A DNA stretch of 5,584 bases from an uncultured Tannerella sp. (GTDB taxonomy: Bacteria; Bacteroidota; Bacteroidia; Bacteroidales; Tannerellaceae). Each line of letters begins with the position of its first letter. The stretch's first letter is position 1. The notes under the pieces were generated by a model. That model saw nothing but the letters and a program-made list of their open reading frames with translations, was not told the origin of the DNA and searched no databases. Both the position numbers and the translations under genes were made by a program. This document shows positions 1 to 5,584 of the stretch, piece by piece. The stretch spans positions 1 to 5,584 of the forward strand of contig CALHPT010000355.1 of NCBI GenBank assembly GCA_938036405.1, given 5' to 3'.

Positions 1-133
1 CGTGTCACACAATGAGACCTAAAAGTTCCGAGAGGCCCCATCGTGTCACACAACGAGACCTAAAAGCTCCGAGAGACGCCATCGTGCCACACAATGAGAC
101 CTAAAAGTTCCGAGAGACGCTATCGTGTCACAC
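1..133. repeat. 41-bp tandem repeat array, three full units plus a partial fourth
   Basis: Units start at 1, 42 and 83, and the first ten bases (CGTGTCACAC) recur at 124-133 before similarity stops. Neighbouring units differ at about four of 41 positions, for example position 13 (T/C) and position 26 (T/C) of the unit. The unit opens with CGTGTCACAC, has GAGACCTAAAAG in the middle and ends near CGAGAG followed by a variable GC-rich stretch and AT. There are no spacers, so this is not a CRISPR array. The period is not a multiple of three and frames are interrupted by stops, so it is unlikely to be coding. The first unit begins at base 1, so the array probably extends left of the window. It lies beyond the terminator of the SusCD unit. 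Function is unknown; an intergenic minisatellite is the simplest reading. Confidence 0.93.
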
Positions 134-177
134 GACGACGAATGCAAACAGGAGCCGGATCACTCAAGAACGACCGA

Positions 178-220
178 TAAAGAGAAACGGCCGAATGCCC
201 CTTTGTGCACCCGGCCGTTT
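178..220 (-). terminator. Rho-independent terminator of the SusC/SusD unit
   Basis: A perfect 9-bp stem is formed by AAACGGCCG (185-193) and CGGCCGTTT (212-220), with an 18-nt loop that may close further through a TGC/GCA pair. Read on the minus strand it starts 15 nt after the SusD stop codon and is followed by a T-rich stretch, TTTCTCTTTAT. The plus-strand side also ends in TTTGTTGTT, so the hairpin could work in both directions. Its position directly after susD indicates the transcript ends there with no further gene. Confidence 0.85.
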
Positions 221-235
221 GTTGTTGGTCCTTCT

Positions 236-1507
236 TTAGTCGTTCGTTTTCCCTGTCTCGTTTTCGGGGAGTGGCATCCACTTCAGGCGGCGTGCCTGCC
301 AGGTCTGTTGCTTGGCGGCGGTGGTGAGGCCACGGCGATAGTCGAGGGTGCGCTCACCGCGGAGGAAGAGGTAGACGCGGCGCAGGTGGTCGATGTCGCT
401 GAGGGTGGGCTGGGTGGCCAGCGCCGAGGCGGCGTCGTAGGGCGTGATGACGCGGTTGACGGTGGCTAGGGCGTCGCCCGTGCGCACACCGCGGACGATC
501 AGTTCGGCGCGAATGAGGAGCATCTCGGCGCCGTCGGTGATGGTCAGCGGGCTGTGGCGGAGCAGGCTGGTGAGGTAGCGGTTGCCCTCCTTGTTCGTGG
601 CCGTGGGGACAGCCTTCCGCTCGGCGTCGTTGCGCAGGCTGTTGACGATGTCGGCGTCGACCTCCACGTCGCGGGCCGTCTCGCCGAGGGTCGAATAGAG
701 GCCGTTGGGCGAGCCGTTGACGTTGTAGACGATCTGCATCGTAGCCTTCTCGCCGAGCGCGGCGTCGAGGTGGGCAGAGGCTTCGGTGTATTGCCCGCGA
801 CTCATGTAGAGTTTGCAGAGCAAGGCTTCGGCGCTGCCCACGGCCAGGTCGCGATTGAAGGCGCCACCCATGCCACGGAGCACCTCAGCGTCGGCCTCGC
901 GGACGGCTGCCTGGAGGTGGGTGATGGCCTCGGCGTAGAGCGCCTCGTGGGTGAGGTTTTTACCGTTCACGGGCACCTCGCCAGCCGCCGAGGGGTTCGA
1001 CGAGAAGCAGTCGGCCAGCAGCTTGTAGGCATAGCCGGCATAGAGATGGCCCGTGTGGCGGGCATAGGCACGGACGATCTCGTACCCTGCCGAGCCGTCA
1101 TCTTCCGTCGAAGCCTCGATGGCGAGGAGCTCCTCGGCGCGGGCACGGAGATTTTGCAGGTTGTTAAAGACGCCGTCGGCCTCGCCACCCGCAGAGGAGG
1201 CGTTGTCGTCGCTGAGGGCTTTATAGACGAGGGCGTTGGGCACCTTCGTCGGTGTCAGCTCGTCGGTCATCGCGCCGAGGGCCATGAAGGCGGCCGAGGA
1301 GGCCTGTCCGGCCAGTGTCTTGACGTTGGCCGTGAGGGCGCCGTCGGTGAGGATCTTGCCTTTGACGGAGGCCATCATGCCGGGTCGGCGCAGGTCGTCG
1401 TACGTGAGCGAGTTGGAGGGCGTCTTGGCGTTGTCGATCCATTTGTCGCAGCCGGCCAGGGTGACGAGGGCGACGGCCGAAAGGAGGATATAGCGGAGGT
1501 TCTTCAT
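236..1507 (-). CDS. SusD/RagB-family outer-membrane substrate-binding lipoprotein
   Basis: This is the surface lipoprotein partner of the adjacent SusC-like transporter; the family caps the SusC barrel and captures the ligand, here unknown. The start at 1507 gives 423 residues and puts a normal lipoprotein signal first (MKNLRYILL, hydrophobic core, lipobox LAGC with the lipidated Cys at 20). An in-frame ATG at 1525, 3 nt after the SusC stop, would add MTQTDI before the signal and seems less likely. Family features include TPR-like helices around 145-166, 187-205 and 223-250 (LYMSRGQYTEASAHLDAAL). The LLIRAELIVRG helix is at 330-340, the RGERTLDYRRG segment at 383-393, and the terminal MPLPENETGKTN at 411-422 matches the usual 'PIP..E...N' end. 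Family members are often about 500-550 residues, so this one is compact. It is very probably cotranscribed with susC and is followed by a terminator. Confidence 0.93.
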   Translation of the reverse strand: MKNLRYILLSAVALVTLAGCDKWIDNAKTPSNSLTYDDLRRPGMMASVKGKILTDGALTANVKTLAGQASSAAFMALGAMTDELTPTKVPNALVYKALSDDNASSAGGEADGVFNNLQNLRARAEELLAIEASTEDDGSAGYEIVRAYARHTGHLYAGYAYKLLADCFSSNPSAAGEVPVNGKNLTHEALYAEAITHLQAAVREADAEVLRGMGGAFNRDLAVGSAEALLCKLYMSRGQYTEASAHLDAALGEKATMQIVYNVNGSPNGLYSTLGETARDVEVDADIVNSLRNDAERKAVPTATNKEGNRYLTSLLRHSPLTITDGAEMLLIRAELIVRGVRTGDALATVNRVITPYDAASALATQPTLSDIDHLRRVYLFLRGERTLDYRRGLTTAAKQQTWQARRLKWMPLPENETGKTND

Positions 1508-1528
1508 TATGTCTGTCTGTGTCATTGT

Positions 1529-4348
1529 TTAGAATCCGATGGTGAGTGAAGCGATGAATGAGCGCGGCGCGGGGGCGTTGGTGATGTCGCGCGAGAGGCT
1601 GCCGATGCCACGCGTCTGGCGTGTGCCGCCGTTGGCCTCGATCTGCGGCTCGGCGCCGCTGTAGTTGGTGATGAGGATGAGGTTCTGCGCCGAGAGCATC
1701 AGGCGACACGTCTTGATCAGCTGATGCGTGGCCCGACGCACGGGCGAGCTGAAGTCGTAGCCCGCGGAAAGGCTGCTGAGGCGGATGAAGTCGGCCTTCT
1801 CGATGTAGTTATCGCGATTGCGCTCCGTGTGCGCCAGCTGTTCGGCCGTAGCGCGATAAGCGTCCGTGCCCGGCGTCTCCTTGGCCAGCGCAGCCTTGAG
1901 GTCTTCGCGCTTCTTGAGGTTATCGCCCAAGCCGGCCACGTTGTAGTAGCTCTGGTTGTAGACCGACGCGCCGGTGGCATAGTTCACGCGGGCGTTGAAG
2001 GTGAGGTTATGGAACAGCTTCAGCTCGAAGCCCACCGCGCCGTTGAGCGTCGGGAAGGGTTTGCCGAGATATTCATACTCCTTGCTCTCCTGCGCACCCT
2101 TATAGACGCCTTTGGCATCGTAGCGCGCGCCCTCTACCTTTTTATAATAGAAGGCGTAGGCCGGCTGACCCTCCTTGATCACGTTAGGCAAGTTCTCGAT
2201 CGTGCGGCCGCCGGTGTTCGTCACCTCGTTCGTTTGTCCGTTCACACTGACGAAGAGGTCGAGGGCGTTGCCTGCGCTGCGATTCTCCCAGACGGTGCCG
2301 TTCCAGTTCAGTTCGAAGCCGTAGCCGCGCACACTACCGATGTTCTCCGGGCGCGATCCGAGCCAACCGAAGGAGGAGCGCAGAGGCACGTAGATGATGG
2401 CGTCTGAGGTGAATTGGCCATAGAGCGAGAGGCCGATGCGGTGACGCTTCAGGTTGATGTCCGTACCTAACTCGATCTCGCGCATGCGTTCGGGGCGGAT
2501 GTTGGGATTGCCCTGCGTGGAGGGCGCCACGAGCGGACCGTAAGCCGAGCTGCCGGTGAGGGCATAGGCCGTGTGGGCGTCGGTGGGGTAAGGCAGGCGA
2601 CCCGACTCGCCATAGGCGGCGCGCCACTTGAAGGCCTGTTGGTTGTACGACACGCTGAGCGAGGGATAATAGATGCTGGCCACGTTGGCGCCGATCAGGT
2701 TCGAGGCGTCGCGGCGGAGGCCAGCGTTGATGAAGAGCGTATTGCGATAGTTGAAGAACGCCTCGCCGTAGAGTCCCCACGTGCGCTGCTCAAAGTCCGA
2801 CTCACTGACTTGCTTCTCGGACGCGGCAGAGAGCTGCGTGACGTTGCCGCTGAAGACGCTTGTGGAGACGGTGTTGACCGTCTCGTAGCGGCGGACGATC
2901 TGCGAGAGGAGCGTCAGGGTGGTCTGCCATCCGCCTCCGAGGTCGAAGCGACGGTTGGCCTTGATGTCCCAGTTGAGCGTTGAGTTGCGACGGTTGCTGA
3001 CGTTACGCGCACCCTTGTCGTTCGTGTTGAGCAGGTAGCCGTAAGGCAGCAAGTATTCGCCGCGGATGAAGTTCACGTCCATACCGAGGAGCGTCTCGAC
3101 CTTCACGGCGCCGGGCAAGAGGTAGCTGAGGCGAGCCTGACCGATGACGCGGTCGTTGTCGTACGTCCACGACTGCGCGCGCCAGGTGCGTTCGCTGACG
3201 TAGCCCCACGGCTTCTGCGTGCGCATGAGGTTCCAGATTGCATCGTTCTTTCCCTGCGCCGTCTGCGGCAGGCTGAGCGAACCGTTGATGTAGCGCAGGC
3301 TGACGTTCATGCCGAACTTGTCTTGGGTCACGTCGTAGGCGGCCATGAGGGCGTGTCGCACGTCGCGGTTGCCGGGGATGATGCCGGCGGTGTGGTTCTC
3401 GTCGAGCGAGAAATAGAGCTGGTTGCCGGGCGAGAAACGCTTCGATAGGTTGGCATAGAGGCGGGTGATGTTGCCGTTGACGAAGAAGTTATTGATGTCG
3501 TCGTTGTTGACGAACTGCGTGTATCGGCGGGCCAACGTGTTGACGCCCTGGGTGAACTTGACCGTCCCCGTCAGGTTGCCGCCGTCGGCTGCGGCCGAGC
3601 TGCGACGCTTGGTGGTGATGACGATGACACCGTTGGCCGCCTCGGCACCGTAGGAGGCTGCGGCAGCCGGACCCTTGATGACGTCGATGGAGGCGATGTC
3701 CTCCAGCGGCAGGTCGTTGAGGGAGCTCATGGCGTCTTGCGAGGTGTTGATGTCCGACGTGTGGGAGTTATTGTAGCGCACACCGTCGACGTAGATGATC
3801 GGGTCGCGGTCCATGCTGAGCGTGGCGCCGCTGCGCATGTTGAAGCGGATGGGCATACCCACCTTGCCGTTGGATTGGAACATCTGCACGCCGCCGATGC
3901 GTCCGTCGATGATGTCGGCCAGGTTCGAGCCTGTGCCCTGATCCATGAGCCGCTCCACGTCCACCTTGTCGATCTTCGATCCGACGGCCTTGGTGTTGCG
4001 CGCGCTGGCGATACTGGCGGTGACGACCACTTCGCGAAGCTCCATGCCCGTCTTGAGGCGGATCTCGTGATGGTCGATGAGGTAAAAGGCGGGAATGGTT
4101 TGCGGCTCATAGCCGACGTAGGAGACGGTGACCGAATCGCCCCGTGTGATGGGTAGGTTGTAGGTACCCTTTTCGTCGGTGACGGCATACGTCCCGTTTC
4201 GGGTGACGAGGTTCACGCCGGGCAGTGTCTCGCCCGTTTCGTTGTCCACCACGCGTCCCTCCACGCGTCGCTGTGCCAGGGCCGTGGTGGCGGTGCAGAG
4301 CAGAAAGAGGAGGGTGAGCAGATAAAACTGCGTAGTTCTTTTTGTCAT
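1529..4348 (-). CDS. SusC/RagA-family TonB-linked outer-membrane transporter
   Basis: This 939-residue protein should form the 22-strand TonB-dependent barrel that imports a ligand delivered by the downstream SusD-like lipoprotein. A signal peptide ends near ALA|Q (25/26). A carboxypeptidase-D-like regulatory domain follows at about 28-100 (VEGRVVDNETGETLPGVNL, SVTVSYVGYEPQ). VVVTAS at 107-112 leads into the plug, about 115-248. The plug holds the SusC signature: DPIIYVDGVRYNNS (182-195), then DIASIDVIKGPAAAASYG and ANGVIVITTKR. The barrel fills the rest, with the conserved C-terminal block ADFIRLSSLSAGYDF and LSAQNLILITNY, and ends in Phe (SLTIGF) as outer-membrane barrels do. There is no N-terminal STN domain, so signalling through an ECF anti-sigma factor is not expected. 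The reading frame is intact. A charged, helix-like stretch at about 810-850 is noted separately. The substrate cannot be read from the sequence. Confidence 0.96.
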   Translation of the reverse strand: MTKRTTQFYLLTLLFLLCTATTALAQRRVEGRVVDNETGETLPGVNLVTRNGTYAVTDEKGTYNLPITRGDSVTVSYVGYEPQTIPAFYLIDHHEIRLKTGMELREVVVTASIASARNTKAVGSKIDKVDVERLMDQGTGSNLADIIDGRIGGVQMFQSNGKVGMPIRFNMRSGATLSMDRDPIIYVDGVRYNNSHTSDINTSQDAMSSLNDLPLEDIASIDVIKGPAAAASYGAEAANGVIVITTKRRSSAAADGGNLTGTVKFTQGVNTLARRYTQFVNNDDINNFFVNGNITRLYANLSKRFSPGNQLYFSLDENHTAGIIPGNRDVRHALMAAYDVTQDKFGMNVSLRYINGSLSLPQTAQGKNDAIWNLMRTQKPWGYVSERTWRAQSWTYDNDRVIGQARLSYLLPGAVKVETLLGMDVNFIRGEYLLPYGYLLNTNDKGARNVSNRRNSTLNWDIKANRRFDLGGGWQTTLTLLSQIVRRYETVNTVSTSVFSGNVTQLSAASEKQVSESDFEQRTWGLYGEAFFNYRNTLFINAGLRRDASNLIGANVASIYYPSLSVSYNQQAFKWRAAYGESGRLPYPTDAHTAYALTGSSAYGPLVAPSTQGNPNIRPERMREIELGTDINLKRHRIGLSLYGQFTSDAIIYVPLRSSFGWLGSRPENIGSVRGYGFELNWNGTVWENRSAGNALDLFVSVNGQTNEVTNTGGRTIENLPNVIKEGQPAYAFYYKKVEGARYDAKGVYKGAQESKEYEYLGKPFPTLNGAVGFELKLFHNLTFNARVNYATGASVYNQSYYNVAGLGDNLKKREDLKAALAKETPGTDAYRATAEQLAHTERNRDNYIEKADFIRLSSLSAGYDFSSPVRRATHQLIKTCRLMLSAQNLILITNYSGAEPQIEANGGTRQTRGIGSLSRDITNAPAPRSFIASLTIGF

Positions 4349-4382
4349 ACTGTTCTTCTATTATTTGGGGTTTTAGCGGGCG

Positions 4383-4390
4383 CAAAAGTA
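4383..4390 (-). promoter_or_regulatory. Putative Bacteroidota -7 box for susC
   Basis: Read on the minus strand this is TACTTTTG, a full match to the TAnnTTTG box used by the primary sigma factor of Bacteroidota. It ends 34 nt before the susC ATG, predicting a leader of roughly 25-30 nt. No convincing TTTG-like -33 element is seen at the usual distance, so the promoter may be weak or activator dependent. The leader before the ATG is A-rich (AATAATAGAAGAACAGT) without a clear Shine-Dalgarno, as is common in the phylum. Confidence 0.6.
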
Positions 4391-4469
4391 CGTCTACCGC
4401 TGCCCGTGGCCCCTCCCTAATAGTGGCTGTTTTCTGTGTACTAAATGGCTGAAGATCGCAGGTATTCCC

Positions 4470-4518
4470 CCCCATCAATGGGGAGGAAGGGGCGTGTGTG
4501 CACTCCCCTCAATCGGGG
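4470..4518. repeat. Pair of similar GC-stem hairpins between the two transcription units
   Basis: On the minus strand two 14-base elements occur 35 bp apart: CCCCGATTGAGGGG (4505-4518) and CCCCATTGATGGGG (4470-4483). Each has CCCC/GGGG arms around a shared ATTGA. They lie downstream of the DUF6261-like gene and upstream of the susC promoter. Neither is followed by a T-run, so they are not canonical terminators. They may protect or attenuate a transcript, or be remnants of an intergenic repeat. The same stretch has several G-runs on both strands. Confidence 0.55.
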
Positions 4519-4571
4519 CGATCGAGCACCGCCCCCACCGTCTCTGTCCAGACGCCTTTGGAGAGCATGCG

Positions 4572-4584
4572 GATCGTCACGATC
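4572..4584. other. 13-bp palindrome just after the DUF6261-like stop codon
   Basis: GATCGT-C-ACGATC is a perfect inverted repeat with a single central base, 6 bp beyond the stop codon of the gene at 4591-5364. As RNA it could form only a short five-pair stem with a three-base loop, and there is no T-run, so it is a poor terminator candidate. It could be a protein-binding site or chance. Confidence 0.4.
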
Positions 4585-4590
4585 GGCCCT

Positions 4591-5364
4591 TTACTCCTCG
4601 GCGGCCACCTCGGCCTCCTTTTGTCGGCGGCGAGCGCGGCGTTGCGACAGGCTCTGCTTGTAGGCGGTTCGAGTATGGTCAACCATCTTATTGATCAAAT
4701 GTACCAGCTCGGTAATCGCGGTGCGTCCATCGGGCGAGGCGTTCATGTACGACAACTCTAAATACTTGACGATGCGGCGATAGACGGCGTCCGTCGTGGG
4801 ACGGAGGTCGGTAGACGAGGGGAGATCGGGCTTCGACCGCGCCCTGATTCGTTGCAGCTGCAACTCTTCCAGTGCCTCGTTCGCCTCCTCGAGTAGCTGC
4901 ACGCCGCGATCGAGCCTAAGGCGCGTAACAAGCGGAGCGTAACGGTCATCTTTGAGATCGATCAGCAGGGCCCATATGCCGGCCGACTTCCGCCCGAGGG
5001 ACACCCCCTGAAGGGGCTTATTGGAGCGCCACAAGAGGTAGAGCGACGTGGCCGCCTCCACCTCCTCCGGCTCCGGCGAGAGGCGCATGGCGCGCACCAC
5101 GGCCGCGATGTACGACAGCCAATGGTTGCATTCCTTCTCCTTCCTTGCGATATGTGGTGTTTCAAACCGCGCACGGGTCTCCTTGATCATTTCCTGCTCG
5201 TCCTGAGTGCATTTTTCGTACTCCTCGACGAGTTCCTTCGGCAGCCCGATCTTTTTCAGGTCTGCCTCACGCAGCCAATCGCGAACAGTGGTATGAAAAT
5301 TCAGGTGCAGGGCGTTGTCAAGCCGCTCCTGACTCAATTTGTGGATCCGAATCATCTCTTCCAT
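4591..5364 (-). CDS. DUF6261-like protein of unknown function
   Basis: A 257-residue protein with no signal peptide or membrane segment, predicted to be cytoplasmic and almost wholly helical. Its layout resembles the uncharacterised Bacteroidota family DUF6261. It opens with IHKLSQERLDNALHLNFHTTVRDWL at about 7-31, the family's 'L.N..H..F...V' start. A middle region follows with an A-A/L-Y segment (EVEAATSLYLLW, 101-112) and the helix LEEANEALEELQLQR (158-172). Near the end are TDAVYRRIVKYLELS (191-205), a helix at 213-231, and a basic tail SQRRARRRQKEAEVAAEE (240-257). No catalytic motif is visible. The ATG at 5364 is chosen because GAGGAG lies 8 nt before it. A longer reading from TTG at 5445 would overlap the predicted promoter. 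It is probably monocistronic. The family assignment is from memory of sequence pattern, so moderately sure; that the gene is real is near certain. Confidence 0.8.
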   Translation of the reverse strand: MEEMIRIHKLSQERLDNALHLNFHTTVRDWLREADLKKIGLPKELVEEYEKCTQDEQEMIKETRARFETPHIARKEKECNHWLSYIAAVVRAMRLSPEPEEVEAATSLYLLWRSNKPLQGVSLGRKSAGIWALLIDLKDDRYAPLVTRLRLDRGVQLLEEANEALEELQLQRIRARSKPDLPSSTDLRPTTDAVYRRIVKYLELSYMNASPDGRTAITELVHLINKMVDHTRTAYKQSLSQRRARRRQKEAEVAAEE

Positions 5365-5372
5365 CTCTTTTT

Positions 5373-5378
5373 CTCCTC
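5373..5378 (-). promoter_or_regulatory. Shine-Dalgarno of the DUF6261-like gene
   Basis: GAGGAG on the minus strand is separated by 8 nt (AAAAAGAG) from the ATG at 5364. This fixes the start over the upstream TTG at 5445 and the downstream ATG at 5355. A strong ribosome-binding site is uncommon in Bacteroidota, and the susC and susD starts here lack one. Confidence 0.65.
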
Positions 5379-5430
5379 GTTTGTCTATGTGCCTGTTGTG
5401 CAGGGGGCCAAACGTGCCTCGTTTACCCTC

Positions 5431-5445
5431 TTGCACCCCGTGCAA
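5431..5445. promoter_or_regulatory. Inverted repeat over the predicted transcription start
   Basis: TTGCAC-CCC-GTGCAA is a perfect 6-bp inverted repeat with a 3-bp centre. It overlaps the end of the -7 box and covers the place where transcription of the DUF6261-like gene should begin. A further GTGCA half-site is at 5398-5402 in the leader. Placement suits a repressor operator or a 5'-end hairpin on the transcript; neither is shown. Confidence 0.45.
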
Positions 5446-5450
5446 AGGTA
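5443..5450 (-). promoter_or_regulatory. Putative Bacteroidota -7 box for the DUF6261-like gene
   Basis: The minus strand reads TACCTTTG, matching TAnnTTTG, 78 nt before the ATG at 5364, so the leader would be about 70 nt. Upstream at roughly the -33 distance is only a weak TTTC (within GATTTCAATAAACGG), which is part of the conserved core of the adjacent 42-bp repeat. Another TAnnTTTG match, TATATTTG at 5573-5580, lies much further upstream within the repeats and is less likely to matter. Confidence 0.6.
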
Positions 5451-5465
5451 TATTTTATCCGTTTA

Positions 5466-5584
5466 TTGAAATCCCGTCTATCCATCGGTGCTTATCTACG
5501 GAGTAGATTGAATTCGCGTCTATCCATCGGCTCTATTTATCCACGTCTCTTGAAATCACTTTTATCCATCGGCAAATATATACA
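5466..5584. repeat. 42-bp direct repeats upstream of the DUF6261-like gene
   Basis: A 23-bp core recurs at 5466-5488, 5508-5530 and 5550-5572, exactly 42 bp apart. Each core starts TTGAA, has a variable middle and ends TATCCATCGG; copies two and three differ from copy one at two and three positions. The 19-bp stretches between cores have diverged but keep a TTATC(C/T)AC-like motif. A similar TTTATCC at 5454-5460 suggests a decayed extra half-unit next to the promoter. The array is cut by the window edge. It could be a set of regulator sites or a degenerate minisatellite. It shares no obvious sequence with the 41-bp array at the other end. Confidence 0.85.

Noticed and set aside
1..133. Possible CRISPR array
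   Set aside because: The 41-bp units are contiguous with no unique spacers and the units themselves vary.
125..469. Plus-strand open frame of 114 codons from the repeat edge into the susD 3' end
   Set aside because: It runs through the terminator hairpin and then antisense to susD, and has no homology pattern.
554..1549. Long plus-strand open frame of 331 codons opposite susD
   Set aside because: It lies wholly antisense to a well-supported SusD-like gene, has low-complexity Gly/Val/Arg/Glu-rich composition and no recognisable domain. High GC at third codon positions produces such shadows.
1724..2407. Plus-strand open frame of 227 codons opposite susC
   Set aside because: Antisense to a conserved part of the SusC barrel, with no family resemblance and no promoter or ribosome site; a compositional shadow.
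3727..4188. Open frames on both strands overlapping the susC plug region
   Set aside because: Ser/Arg/Thr-rich or Val/Asp/His-rich translations in other frames of a clear SusC signature region; not credible proteins.
4445..4761. Overlapping small plus-strand open frames in the gap and the DUF6261-like 3' end
   Set aside because: Low-complexity Arg/Pro/Ser-rich translations overlapping a real gene and the hairpin region; no support for coding.
5365..5445. Upstream TTG start adding 27 residues to the DUF6261-like protein
   Set aside because: It would begin inside the predicted -7 box, and the ATG at 5364 has a well-placed GAGGAG.
5573..5580. Second TAnnTTTG match (TATATTTG, minus strand)
   Set aside because: It is about 200 nt from the gene start, inside the repeats. 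A six-base-specified motif is expected about once per strand in a window of this size by chance.

Overview
The window looks like chromosomal DNA from a fairly GC-rich member of the Bacteroidota, order Bacteroidales. Three things suggest this: a SusC/SusD outer-membrane pair, -7 promoter boxes of the TAnnTTTG type, and a protein resembling the Bacteroidota-restricted DUF6261 family. The high GC content together with this gene set would fit a Tannerella- or Porphyromonas-like lineage, but that placement is a guess. All three supported genes lie on the minus strand, so the window reads right to left.

Layout from right to left. Bases 5466-5584 hold a degenerate 42-bp direct repeat that runs off the window edge. 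It abuts a promoter (-7 box at 5443-5450) with a perfect inverted repeat over the predicted start site. This promoter should drive a 257-residue cytoplasmic, helical, DUF6261-like protein (4591-5364), which has an unusually good Shine-Dalgarno for this phylum. The 242-bp gap 4349-4590 contains a short palindrome, two similar GC-stem hairpins and a second promoter (-7 box at 4383-4390). That promoter precedes a SusC/RagA-type TonB-dependent transporter (1529-4348) and a compact SusD/RagB-type lipoprotein (start at 1507, end at 236). The SusD start lies only 21 nt past the SusC stop. A GC-rich hairpin terminator at 185-220 closes the unit.

Bases 134-184 contain nothing I can identify. Bases 1-133 are a 41-bp tandem repeat (three full copies plus the start of a fourth) that probably continues beyond the left edge.

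SusC and SusD should work together as a lidded-barrel importer: SusD captures a ligand at the cell surface and SusC moves it into the periplasm using TonB energy. No glycoside hydrolase, peptidase, sulfatase, surface-glycan-binding protein or regulator is present, so the substrate cannot be inferred. The role of the DUF6261-like protein is unknown and a link to the transporter is not shown. I see no clear new biological system. The most unusual material is non-coding: two unrelated tandem arrays, one phased at four helical turns beside a promoter, and the paired hairpins upstream of susC.
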